Source: an uncultured Lachnospiraceae bacterium
Lineage (GTDB): Bacteria; Bacillota; Clostridia; Lachnospirales; Lachnospiraceae
Assembly: GCA_910588125.1 (NCBI GenBank)
Contig: CAJUPI010000004.1
Location: 1 to 64,000 of the forward strand
Reading direction: 5' to 3'
Length of the DNA stretch: 64,000 nt
The position numbers and the translations under genes are program-made. Of the stretch, positions 40,360 to 48,919 are shown in pieces (within the stretch, counting starts at the first letter, position 1; each line of letters opens with the position of its first letter). Under the pieces are notes generated by a model. The model searched no databases. It had not been told where the DNA came from and worked only from the letters and a program-made list of their open reading frames with translations.

Positions 40360-41976
40360 ATGAAGGGAAATTGCAAAAGCAAAAGGATCCGCTGGGACAA
40401 AGTGCTTTTATCTATGGTTCTTTGGCATTTGGCATTTTATCTGGTTGGCTGTGTTGCCAAGGAAGAAGAATCCCGCTATCCAGAGGTGGAAAAATATCTG
40501 TTTGACAGATTTGAAGTCCTGGGTAAGTATAGCGGCAATTACTATATTGAGGAGATATCAGAAAACGGAGAAGTTTATTACCGGGTTACCGAGAAGGAGG
40601 GGGAGAAGCTGGAATTTCGTGTGTTCCCGGTGGGAGATGAGTACACAAAGGCCGGCTTTGATGATACTTGCCCGGTGGCCTTTGTGATGAAAAAGGCCGG
40701 GGAGACGGGGCTTGTGCTGGAGCCGGGAGATGGGGAAAAGGAGCTGGTAGCCACAATCGATGGTTATGGGGAGATAGAAGAGCTGGCAGAAAAGCTGGCT
40801 CGGATCGCCGGGGCTTATGAGAAGGCCGGGCTGCCGGCCCGGTTTACCTCAGGGACAAAGGGAGATGGCTGGAACTGTGCGGATATCCGGGTGGAGATAC
40901 GTGGATTTTCACCAGAGGGATATGAGCCGGGGGTGATTCATATTCCGGACAACATTAACGGAATCCATGGCAAGGAGGAAATACAGAAGTATTTGCAGGC
41001 CAATTATCTCACCTATATGTATCGGTATTATCTGGGAGAAATTCCCGGGGAAGTGCCGAAGGAAAGCCTTCGGATAGCCGAAGGAGAACCGGATGGCATT
41101 ACTGTGGAATCCGGAGAGAGGGTAACGGAGTATCCCAATCTGGAATATGATGATCTTTATTTTGCGCAAGTGTACCACTTGGCCTGTGAGGAGGGCTGGG
41201 AGGTTACGGCGGAGGAAAACTCTTTTACCATCACGGCAGAGGGGCAGGCGTATCGCTTTGAACTGGTTTTTGAGGAAAGGGATGCCGCCGACATATCAGA
41301 GAGCGAGTTGTATTTTGGGCGTCGGGAACCACGGGGGCATGCCTTGAATTGTGAGCCCGCCGTTTATTGGTATCCGGCAGAAGGGGAGGGCCGGATGCCT
41401 GCCAGTTCAGAGAAGGCCAGGGACAAGGCAAGCATTTCGGCAGATATCTTGGAACAGATTACCGGAGCCAGACTAGAATCCGGGTTGCGGTATTTAGATG
41501 AGGAGGAACGGATCCGGGAGATTCAGGATGAGGTGGATGGATATCTTCTTCGTTCGGATGTGAAGCAGATCGGAGAAAGTGCCGAGATTGCCGGCTGGCA
41601 TATCACTTTGAAACAGACAGAAGCAAAGAAACGGATAGAAGAAGGCGATTGGTATTTGGAGGCGGATGAGGGCAAGATTTTTGTGCTTTTTAATCTCGAG
41701 GTAGAGAATCAGACAACGCAGAAACAGTATTTGTTTGAAAGTGTGGTTACTCCGGAGGAGCTGCAGGCGAGACTGATAAGTTCAGGCGGCCACCGGGATA
41801 TTCCGACAGAGGTGCTTTATCTGGAATCCGATATGATAAATCGCAGGATGGAACCGGGCGAGGTGGCTCGTGGCAATTTGATATTCCATATGGATGAAAA
41901 CATTCTTCAGGAAGATGAAACGGTATTCCTGGTGCTCCATACAGAAGATGAGAGCCAGGTTTTCCGGATTCAGTAA
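40360..41976 (+). CDS. Putative lipoprotein, first of a tandem paralogous pair
   Basis: 538 aa. A basic N-terminus (KGNCKSKRIRWDK) and hydrophobic helix end in LVGC, a lipobox, so it is probably a surface lipoprotein. The body alternates acidic and aromatic stretches with no motif I recognise. The last ~120 residues resemble an Ig-like DUF4352/telokin-type domain (EADEGKIFVLFNLEVENQT to FLVLHTEDESQVFRI). It is paralogous along its whole length to the next gene, which begins 11 bases later. AGGAG lies 14 bases before the ATG, longer than normal. Function unknown; a link to the following peptidase or transporter is inference from position. Confidence 0.7.
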   Translation: MKGNCKSKRIRWDKVLLSMVLWHLAFYLVGCVAKEEESRYPEVEKYLFDRFEVLGKYSGNYYIEEISENGEVYYRVTEKEGEKLEFRVFPVGDEYTKAGFDDTCPVAFVMKKAGETGLVLEPGDGEKELVATIDGYGEIEELAEKLARIAGAYEKAGLPARFTSGTKGDGWNCADIRVEIRGFSPEGYEPGVIHIPDNINGIHGKEEIQKYLQANYLTYMYRYYLGEIPGEVPKESLRIAEGEPDGITVESGERVTEYPNLEYDDLYFAQVYHLACEEGWEVTAEENSFTITAEGQAYRFELVFEERDAADISESELYFGRREPRGHALNCEPAVYWYPAEGEGRMPASSEKARDKASISADILEQITGARLESGLRYLDEEERIREIQDEVDGYLLRSDVKQIGESAEIAGWHITLKQTEAKKRIEEGDWYLEADEGKIFVLFNLEVENQTTQKQYLFESVVTPEELQARLISSGGHRDIPTEVLYLESDMINRRMEPGEVARGNLIFHMDENILQEDETVFLVLHTEDESQVFRIQ

Positions 41977-41987
41977 CGGAGGAGATT

Positions 41988-43586
41988 ATGAAAAAGAACA
42001 GGAAAAGCGAGAGATATTTTTGGAAGAATGTGATTTTGGCAATTGCTTTTTGGGGCCTGGCAGCCTGCCTTGGCGGATGTTCTGCCATGGAGGGAAAATC
42101 TTCTTATCCGGAGGTGGAGCAGTATCTGAAAAACCGATATGGCGGCAAATTTCAGATCGAGCAGGTGGCCGGGGACGGGGCGGAAATCTCTTACCGGGTG
42201 GTACAAAAGGATGGAGAAAAGCTGGAGTTTGAAGTCTATCCTGTGGGGAAGGAGTACACCAATAAGGGTTTTGATGATACCTGCCCGGTGGCCTTTGTGA
42301 TGAAAAAGGCCGGGGAGACGGGGCTTGTGCTGGAGCCGGGAGAGGGGGAGAAGGAATTAATAGCTACTGTGGATGGGTATGAAGAGCTTGGGGCACTGGC
42401 AGAGAAGCTGGCTCAGATCGCGGATGCCTATGAAAAGGCTGGTCTTCCGGCTAAGTTTACCACCGGAACGGTGGGAGACGGCTGGAACAGCGCGAATATC
42501 CGGGTGGAGATCCGGGGGTTTGCGCCCGAGGGCTACCAGCCAGGGATAATCCGTATTCCGGACAGCGTTACCGGATTTCACGATAAAGAGTCTATGCAGT
42601 GGTATCTGGAAACCAATTACCTGACCTTTTTGAAACGGTATGTTCTGGAAGAGATTCCGGCAGGGATACCAAAGGAGGCATTTCAGGAGATAAGAGGGGA
42701 TGCCAGTGGAATAACGGTTATCAATGGGGAGGAGACGAGAGAATATCCGGAGCTGGATTACCATCATCTCTATTTTGCAGAGGTTTACCGTCTGGCAAAA
42801 AGGGAGGGCTGGGAGCCGGTGGCGGATGAAAATGGCTTTACGATTGCCAGAGGAGAAGAGAATTACCGTTTTGAGCTGGTGTTTGAGGAGCGGGAAGATA
42901 TAAAAAATCAGGAGAAATATAAGTATTCCGGGAGCTGGGAGCCTCTGGGCCATGCAGCCGGCCAGGAGCCGGTGGTTTACTGCTTTATGGCAGGCGAAGA
43001 AGAAAAAATGCCAGCCAGTTCCGATTATACCGCGGATAAGGGTGGGATTTCAGTGGATATCCTGGAGCAGATTACCGGAACCACGATAGAATCTGGTTTA
43101 AAGCTTCAGGACGCGCAAGAGCGGATCCAGGAAATTCAGGAGGAAGCGGACGGGTATCTGCTTCGCTCAGATGCGAAGGCATTGGGTGAAAGCGTTGAAA
43201 TTGCGGGCTGGCGTATTACCTTAAACCAGGTGGAAGAAAAGAAACGGCTGGAAACCAGTTCGATGTATTATGAGGCGGATGAGGGTAAAATTTTTGTGCG
43301 TCTGAATATGGAGGTGGAAAACCTGGGGACGGAAAAGGCGCCTTTTCTCAAGACGATTGTTACTGGCGACGATCTGCTGATACATCTGGTAAGCTCGGGG
43401 GGCCATCGTTATATACCTGTGGATTTGATTGGAATGTCAGATCTGACAAGCGCCTCGGTGGAGCCGAGTGGCGTGGAAAGCGGCGGGCTGATTTTTCATA
43501 TTGCGGAGGATATTTTACAACAGGATGAATATATTTTCCTGGTGTTTAAGGCCGGGGAGGAAAGCAGGCTTTTTAGAATTAAGTAG
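41988..43586 (+). CDS. Putative lipoprotein, second of a tandem paralogous pair
   Basis: 532 aa, with signal peptide ending in LGGC (Cys about residue 31). Shares with the preceding protein the blocks GFDDTCPVAFVMKKAGETG, GLPAKFTTGTVGDGWN, VEIRGFAPEGYQPG, NYLTFLKRY, DILEQITGT and DEGKIFVRLNMEVEN, plus the same C-terminal Ig-like domain ending FLVFKAGEESRLFRI. GGAGG precedes the ATG. The DNA of the two genes is identical over 62 bases (40669-40730 and 42282-42343), higher than the rest. Tandem duplication of a surface protein; function unknown. Confidence 0.72.
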   Translation: MKKNRKSERYFWKNVILAIAFWGLAACLGGCSAMEGKSSYPEVEQYLKNRYGGKFQIEQVAGDGAEISYRVVQKDGEKLEFEVYPVGKEYTNKGFDDTCPVAFVMKKAGETGLVLEPGEGEKELIATVDGYEELGALAEKLAQIADAYEKAGLPAKFTTGTVGDGWNSANIRVEIRGFAPEGYQPGIIRIPDSVTGFHDKESMQWYLETNYLTFLKRYVLEEIPAGIPKEAFQEIRGDASGITVINGEETREYPELDYHHLYFAEVYRLAKREGWEPVADENGFTIARGEENYRFELVFEEREDIKNQEKYKYSGSWEPLGHAAGQEPVVYCFMAGEEEKMPASSDYTADKGGISVDILEQITGTTIESGLKLQDAQERIQEIQEEADGYLLRSDAKALGESVEIAGWRITLNQVEEKKRLETSSMYYEADEGKIFVRLNMEVENLGTEKAPFLKTIVTGDDLLIHLVSSGGHRYIPVDLIGMSDLTSASVEPSGVESGGLIFHIAEDILQQDEYIFLVFKAGEESRLFRIK

Positions 43587-43595
43587 GAGGATGCT

Positions 43596-44729
43596 ATGAA
43601 ACAGATGCGAATCCGCGATTTCGGGATTGTGCCCGGACGGATGAAGACAGGAAAAAGAAATAAAATTACCGATGTTTGCGGGGTACTAATCGGGCATGCT
43701 ACCATTAAGAACCAGGAGAACCATACAGGAGTTACGGTGATTCTCCCGGGAAAGGATAATGCTTTTGCCAGAAAGTATGTGGCGGCTTCTTATGTTCATA
43801 ATGGCTTTGGGAAAAGCTGCGGCCTGATTCAAATTGATGAGCTGGGGACTTTGGAGACGCCGATTGCCCTTACCAATACCTTGAATGTAGGGGTGGTTTG
43901 GGATGCTGTGGCAGAGTATGTCATCCGGCAGTGTGAGAAGGAGAAGGTTCCGGTCAAGAGCCTGAATCCGGTGGTGGGGGAGTGTAATGACTGCCAGATC
44001 AACCATATCGAGAAGCGGGGAGTGAGGGCGGAGCATGTGTGGGATGCCATTGCATGTGCAGAAGCGGACTTTGCTGAAGGAGATGTGGGAGCCGGGGCGG
44101 GAACGATCTGCTATGGGCTTAAGGGCGGTATTGGCTCAGCCTCCCGGGTGGTGGAATTTTACGGGAAGGAGTATACCATCGGGGTGCTGGTGCAGTCGAA
44201 TTTCGGTGCTACGGAGGATTTTGTACTGGATGGGGTTTTAGCAGGGGAGCGGATTCTTGAGCTGAAGAAAGAATTGGACAGAGGAAGAGAAGAAAGCCCT
44301 GGCAAGGATTTGGCGGGAAGTATGGCAGTTGCCCAGTCAGATCAGGGGTCGATTATGACGGTCCTGGCTACGGATCTTCCGGTATCCGATCGGCAGCTGA
44401 GGCGGATCCTGCGCCGGACGGCGGTGGGGATTGCCCGCACAGGCGCTTATACCGGACATGGGAGCGGTGAGGTGATGATCGGATTTACGACGGCTAACCG
44501 GGTCCCTGCAAAGCCAGGGGAGGAACCGGCATTACAGTCGTTAATCCATGAGTCTTTGATTAACCGTGCGTTTCAGGCGGCGGCAGAGGCGGCCCATGAA
44601 GCAATCTTAAATTCTATGGTGTGTGCCGGGCGGACAGTCGGGATTGATGGCCAGGTATACTGGGGGCTGGGAGAGCTGCTGCCTATGCTCACCCGCCCCG
44701 CGCCAAAAGAGCCAGCCCCGTCTCGGTGA
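43596..44729 (+). CDS. P1/DmpA-family aminopeptidase (peptidase S58)
   Basis: 377 aa. Self-processing Ntn-type hydrolase; characterised members release D- or beta-amino acids from peptide N-termini. The nucleophile is Ser252 in DQGSIMTVLATDLP, where the chain is cut between Gly251 and Ser252 to give alpha and beta subunits. Other family blocks: ITDVCGVLIGHATI, GVTVILP, NVGVVWDAVAEY, GAGAGTICYGLKGGIGSASR, NFGATEDF and TGAYTGHGSGEVMIGFTTAN-type ending. No signal peptide. GGAGG starts the gene. Its 3' end overlaps the convergent regulator gene by 41 bases. Confidence 0.93.
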   Translation: MKQMRIRDFGIVPGRMKTGKRNKITDVCGVLIGHATIKNQENHTGVTVILPGKDNAFARKYVAASYVHNGFGKSCGLIQIDELGTLETPIALTNTLNVGVVWDAVAEYVIRQCEKEKVPVKSLNPVVGECNDCQINHIEKRGVRAEHVWDAIACAEADFAEGDVGAGAGTICYGLKGGIGSASRVVEFYGKEYTIGVLVQSNFGATEDFVLDGVLAGERILELKKELDRGREESPGKDLAGSMAVAQSDQGSIMTVLATDLPVSDRQLRRILRRTAVGIARTGAYTGHGSGEVMIGFTTANRVPAKPGEEPALQSLIHESLINRAFQAAAEAAHEAILNSMVCAGRTVGIDGQVYWGLGELLPMLTRPAPKEPAPSR

Positions 44730-46689
44730 TTTCACATCCGCCCTTGGTGCGGTGGACCAGAATTAAATTTTCGTCAGACAGTTCTTTTAATAGCCCGCGC
44801 AGCTTTCCGTCGCTGATTTCGGCGCCGGATTCTGCCAGGGCTTTTTGTATGGAGCTACGTCCGCTTTTGGGTGTGTTTTTGATGATGGTGAGAACCTGGC
44901 GTTTGAGGGCGCTTATGTTTTCCCCGGTGGCTGCCAGCCCGTCCCGGATGTAGGAGGGAAGCTGAGAGAGGATGAGGGGGTGGGCAGCGTAAAGAGAGGA
45001 AAAGTATTGGGCCAGGTTGATTAGCTCCTTTATATTGCCCGGATAGTCATAGTTTAGCAGAAACTGGTACAGGCTTTTGGAGAGGATAGCGTCCATCTGA
45101 AAGCGGGAATGGTGGAACAAGTTGCAAAAGCAATGCTCCAGTAAAAGGGGGATATCCTCCCGGCGTTCTTTTAAAGGGATGGTGTCCAGAACGGCTGTGC
45201 TGAGCTGGAAAAACAAGTTCTCCTGAAAAGCATTTTTTTGTACCAGGGAGTATAAATTAGGGGCGGAGGTGGCAATCACCCGGATATCCCAGGAGCGTTG
45301 GGGGAGCAGAAATTCGCTGGCGGTGTTCTGTAAGAGCTGAACCAGAAAATCCTGCATTTCAGGAGAGAATTTTTCAATATGGTCGACCAGGAGTGTGCCG
45401 TGGTTGGCAGTCTCCAATACCTCCGGCAGGTCGCAGCCGGACAGAGTGAGCAATTGATTGAGGCTGACGAAGGGATAGCGGCGCCGGCTGGAACTTTGAT
45501 GAATGGCTTTGGCCAGCATTTTTTTCTGGGTTCCGCTTTCACCCTGAATCAGAACCGGAAAATCATAGAGGGAGAGCCGCCTGGCGTAGGAAAGCACCTC
45601 CTGAAACCGCTCGGAGGCAGTGATCAGATGGGAAAAGCTGCTGCGCTGCCTTTCAATGGGAGAGGTCTCCGGCTTATGCTCCTCAGAAAGGGCCAGATCG
45701 GAAAGCAGGGGGGGTGCATTGGTATCAGATTCCTGATTGAGAGCCGGCTTACTGGTCAGCAGGGAAACGTGGGTGTGGTTGGGGAAGGACAGCTCCATGA
45801 CGCTTAATATCATGGGGACATCCATGTGGTTGGCAATCCGGTAATCGGCGGTCTGATTGAACAGGATTCTGGAATAAGCTTCCGGAAGGCAGTGGGAAAA
45901 GGGAGTTCCGATCCCCTGCTTTCTGGAGAGCCCCCAGTCTTTGGAAAAATTTTTGTTGACTGCCATGATGGTTCCGTTTTCGTCCAGCAGGCAGATGCTA
46001 AAGGGCAGGTTGGAGACGGTGGCCAGGAGAAGCTGCTGGGAAAAGACAAAGCTGCTGTAGTAGCTCCCGGCGGTTTTTACTACCTTTAAGATATGGGAAA
46101 TGTAATTTCTGGTGATCTGATTTCCCAGCTTGGCGGGCAGATGGAACAGGACACACAGCTCGTTGATAGTGGAAATGTCGATGATCCGGTTGCCGATATT
46201 GATGACGTTGCGGATGTGTCCGGGAACCAGCCGGGGCTCGCCGACCGTGATCGCATAGCGGACGGAAAGATCCGTCTCCTGGGTTTCTGAGGAATAGGGG
46301 ATAAATTGGTACTGGCTGATGCCAAAGTCCTCAAATTGCCGGATCGTACTTAAGGTGGAATCGAAAAAATCATTGACCACATAGACCTTTTCGCCGGGAG
46401 GAATGCGGATGATCTGATCCAAAAAGGCGTGGTTGAAGGTCCTGGTACAGACGATCTGGCTGATGGAGCCCGGGATGGGGACGGGAAATTCCGACTGAAC
46501 CTTGGTACTGGAAAAAAGGATACACTGGTAAGACAGAAGCTGGGCGGCATCTGTGATCTCAGAGGGGGCGCTGGTATCAAAAAGGATGTGCTCTCCCAAG
46601 ACAGAGTGGAGGTAATCCTGGAATTCGATACGAATGTAGGGGTTGATGCAGACGATCAGTACGTGTGGTTTTTTCTGGGAAAAGGACAT
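44689..46689 (-). CDS. NtrC-like AAA+ transcriptional regulator lacking the sigma-54 GAFTGA motif
   Basis: 666 aa from the ATG at 46689 (CAGGAGG 8 bases upstream). Residues 1-~180 form a divergent sensory domain (LIVCINPYIRIEFQDYL); a PAS-like region follows (LLDENGTIMAVNKNFSKDWG). The AAA+ domain begins near residue 360 (SERFQEVLSYARRLS): the Walker A is altered to GESGTQKKML, the Walker B to GTLLVDHIEKF, and no GAFTGA loop is present between them. DYPGNIKELINLAQYF and a C-terminal winged helix (IKNTPKSGRSSIQKALAES) complete it. Without GAFTGA it should not work with sigma-54; it probably acts as an ordinary DNA-binding regulator of the divergent peptide-transport genes. Confidence 0.83.
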   Translation of the reverse strand: MSFSQKKPHVLIVCINPYIRIEFQDYLHSVLGEHILFDTSAPSEITDAAQLLSYQCILFSSTKVQSEFPVPIPGSISQIVCTRTFNHAFLDQIIRIPPGEKVYVVNDFFDSTLSTIRQFEDFGISQYQFIPYSSETQETDLSVRYAITVGEPRLVPGHIRNVINIGNRIIDISTINELCVLFHLPAKLGNQITRNYISHILKVVKTAGSYYSSFVFSQQLLLATVSNLPFSICLLDENGTIMAVNKNFSKDWGLSRKQGIGTPFSHCLPEAYSRILFNQTADYRIANHMDVPMILSVMELSFPNHTHVSLLTSKPALNQESDTNAPPLLSDLALSEEHKPETSPIERQRSSFSHLITASERFQEVLSYARRLSLYDFPVLIQGESGTQKKMLAKAIHQSSSRRRYPFVSLNQLLTLSGCDLPEVLETANHGTLLVDHIEKFSPEMQDFLVQLLQNTASEFLLPQRSWDIRVIATSAPNLYSLVQKNAFQENLFFQLSTAVLDTIPLKERREDIPLLLEHCFCNLFHHSRFQMDAILSKSLYQFLLNYDYPGNIKELINLAQYFSSLYAAHPLILSQLPSYIRDGLAATGENISALKRQVLTIIKNTPKSGRSSIQKALAESGAEISDGKLRGLLKELSDENLILVHRTKGGCEITETGLALLARGG

Positions 46690-46838
46690 CGGCGGCCTCC
46701 TGAGTGATTGATGGATAAATTTTTGTGATGAGGAAATGCTATACATTGATATATGTATGGATAAAACGCTGATTTTAGGATAATTATAGAATAAAAACAG
46801 AAATAAATCAACCTAATTACTTTATAAAATTAAAAGGC

Positions 46839-46863
46839 GTTGAAAAAAGGCGAAAATTTCAAC
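46839..46863. promoter_or_regulatory. Inverted repeat upstream of the dpp promoter, candidate operator
   Basis: GTTGAAA (46839-46845), 11 bases, TTTCAAC (46857-46863), a perfect inverted repeat. It ends 8 bases before the -35 box at 46872, the place expected for an activator site. The divergent regulator gene starts about 150 bases away. Confidence 0.55.
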
Positions 46864-46871
46864 ACTTTACT

Positions 46872-46900
46872 TTGACAAAGAAAGAAAGCCCCATTAGAAT
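46872..46900 (+). promoter_or_regulatory. Promoter of the peptide ABC operon
   Basis: TTGACA (46872-46877), a 17-base spacer and TAGAAT (46895-46900), 98 bases before the start codon. A weak AAGGC/GCCTT stem with a T-run follows in the leader (46919-46953). Confidence 0.8.
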
Positions 46901-46997
46901 AGTAAGATAGCAAAACGAAGGCGTTTATATAGAACTTTGCCTTTGCTTTTTTATTGCTTTACCGTATTTTATATTGGGAAGAACAAGGAGGAGTTTT

Positions 46998-48686
46998 ATG
47001 AGAAAGACAGGAAAGAAGTTATATGCGCTGCTTTTGGCGGCGTCTATGGTAGCTCTGACAGCCTGTGGAGGCGGTTCGGGAGATGCAGGTTCTGCTCCGG
47101 CAGGCTCTTCGGCAGCGCCGGCGGCAGGGGGAGAGACCCAGGCCCAGGCGGAGATCGCGGAGGGAGCATCGGTTTCTCAGGAGACAGATATCGTGGCGGC
47201 GGTTAACGTGGATTTTACCACTATGGATCCCATGGACACCAGCGATACGCTATCCGGCGGTATTCAGCGGATGATTTCTGACAGTTTGTTTGGTTTTGAT
47301 GATGATATGGGGATTGTTCCCATGCTGGCTACCGGTTATGAGGCCAATGACGAGGCTACGGAGTTTACCATTACCCTGAGAGAGGGTATTTCCTTTACGG
47401 ATGGGACTCCCTGGAATGCGGATGCGGCGCTGGCCAACTTTGCCAAGTGGGACGATGAGTCCCTGGGCCTTAAGAGGACTACCTTTTTGTGTAATGTTCT
47501 GGACAGCTTTGAGAAGGTGGATGATTATACCATTAAGGTCAATCTGACAGAGCCGTTCGGCGCTTTTATCAGTAACCTGGCTCATCCGGCCTGCGTGATT
47601 ATGTGCCCGAAGACCATCGAGGCCGGTGTGGAAGCGTGTGCCAGAAACCCGGTGGGAACCGGACAGTATAAGTTTGTGGAGTGGATTGAGGGCGACCATC
47701 TGACTCTGGAGCTGAATAAGGATTGGTGGGGCTATGATGCAGACATCTGCGGCGGTACGGCTTTGGCGGATGCGGACGCCGGTTTTAAGACCATTACCTT
47801 TAAGCCGGTGCCGGAGAGCGCGACCCGTGTGGCGATGATCCAGTCTGGAGATGCCCAGCTTATCTGGCCGATTCCGACGGAGAGTGTTTCGGTGCTGGAG
47901 AGCGATCCGAATGTGACTTCTTTCCAGGGCGATGGTATTGTGGTGCGTTATTTCATGATGAACACCCAGAAGGCCCCGTTTAATGACGTGAGAGTGCGTC
48001 AGGCAATCGACTACGCAATCAACAAGGAAGCTTATATCCAGGTAGTAAAGAACGGCCTGGCGATTCCGGCGACCTCTATTATCGGGCCGGCGGTTCAGTA
48101 TTATAAAGGCAATGAGCCTCGTCCCTACGACCCGGAAAAGGCCAAGGCTTTGCTGGCAGAGGCGGGTTATCCGGACGGCTTCACCACCTCAGTGATGTAT
48201 GCCAATACTACAGCGAATCAGAAGCAGGTAGAATTTTTGAAGCAGCAGCTGGAGCAGGTGGGGATTAATCTGGAGCTGAACGGCTTGGAGAGCGCGGTAG
48301 TAAACCAGAAGGTACAGGATACGGATGCTCCTGGATCTGAGGCTGAGGTAGAGTGCTATGTGATTGGCTGGTCTCCGTCCACGGGTGATGCTGACTGGGG
48401 AATCCGCCCGCTGGTAGCTATCGAGTCTGAGCCGCCCATGAGCTACAACATCTGCTATTTTGAGAATGAGGAGCTGGAGGGCTATATCAAGACTGGCCTG
48501 GAAAGTGCGGATGACGCTACCCGTAAGGAGGCTTATGAAAAGGCTCAGGACCTGCTCTGGGAAGAGACGCCTATGATATTCTTGTGTGTGGATTCGAATA
48601 CCTGGGCTACCGGAGCAAAGGTACAGAATGTGAAGATTTATCCGGATGGCGCTATTAATATGAAGAACGCAAAAATGGCGAATTAA
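46998..48686 (+). CDS. Peptide ABC transporter substrate-binding lipoprotein (DppA/OppA family 5)
   Basis: 562 aa from the ATG at 46998, with AAGGAGGAG 6 bases upstream; an earlier ATG adds 8 residues. Lipoprotein signal ends in LTAC (Cys about residue 22) and is followed by a Gly/Ser/Ala-rich linker. Family 5 blocks follow: ITLREGISFTDGTPWNADAA, NPVGTGQYKFVEWIEGDHLT, VRVRQAIDYAINKEAYIQV, ARNPVGTGQ region and LLAEAGYPDGFTTSVMY. Captures oligopeptides. It heads the operon that continues to the C26 hydrolase at 55475. Confidence 0.93.
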   Translation: MRKTGKKLYALLLAASMVALTACGGGSGDAGSAPAGSSAAPAAGGETQAQAEIAEGASVSQETDIVAAVNVDFTTMDPMDTSDTLSGGIQRMISDSLFGFDDDMGIVPMLATGYEANDEATEFTITLREGISFTDGTPWNADAALANFAKWDDESLGLKRTTFLCNVLDSFEKVDDYTIKVNLTEPFGAFISNLAHPACVIMCPKTIEAGVEACARNPVGTGQYKFVEWIEGDHLTLELNKDWWGYDADICGGTALADADAGFKTITFKPVPESATRVAMIQSGDAQLIWPIPTESVSVLESDPNVTSFQGDGIVVRYFMMNTQKAPFNDVRVRQAIDYAINKEAYIQVVKNGLAIPATSIIGPAVQYYKGNEPRPYDPEKAKALLAEAGYPDGFTTSVMYANTTANQKQVEFLKQQLEQVGINLELNGLESAVVNQKVQDTDAPGSEAEVECYVIGWSPSTGDADWGIRPLVAIESEPPMSYNICYFENEELEGYIKTGLESADDATRKEAYEKAQDLLWEETPMIFLCVDSNTWATGAKVQNVKIYPDGAINMKNAKMAN

Positions 48687-48771
48687 CGAAAAGCCGGAGG
48701 ATGCTATATCAGGCTGTCAGGTAAGTACCGGCAGGTGCAGGTACGAACGTTACCGTGTTAATTAGATGTTT

Positions 48772-48812
48772 CAGGCGCTGCAAGGCTGTGGACTCAGTTT
48801 GCGGCGCCTTTT
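48772..48812 (+). terminator. Attenuating hairpin between the binding protein and permease genes
   Basis: CAGGCGCTGCAA (48772-48783) pairs with TTGCGGCGCCTTTT (48799-48812). The T-run TTTTG is short. It likely lowers transcription of the permease relative to the binding protein. Confidence 0.6.
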
Positions 48813-48919
48813 GTTATCGGATTCCTCCCATATTGTTCTGAGCAGAATCGTTATAACCGTTCGGCTTTTTTTGAGCCGTTGTTGTCCGTTACCCGAAACC
48901 AGTAAGGAGATGAGAGAAA

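Noticed and set aside
44689..46689. Sigma-54-dependent activator
   Set aside because: The AAA+ fold is present but GAFTGA is missing and Walker motifs are altered, so the standard function was not assigned.
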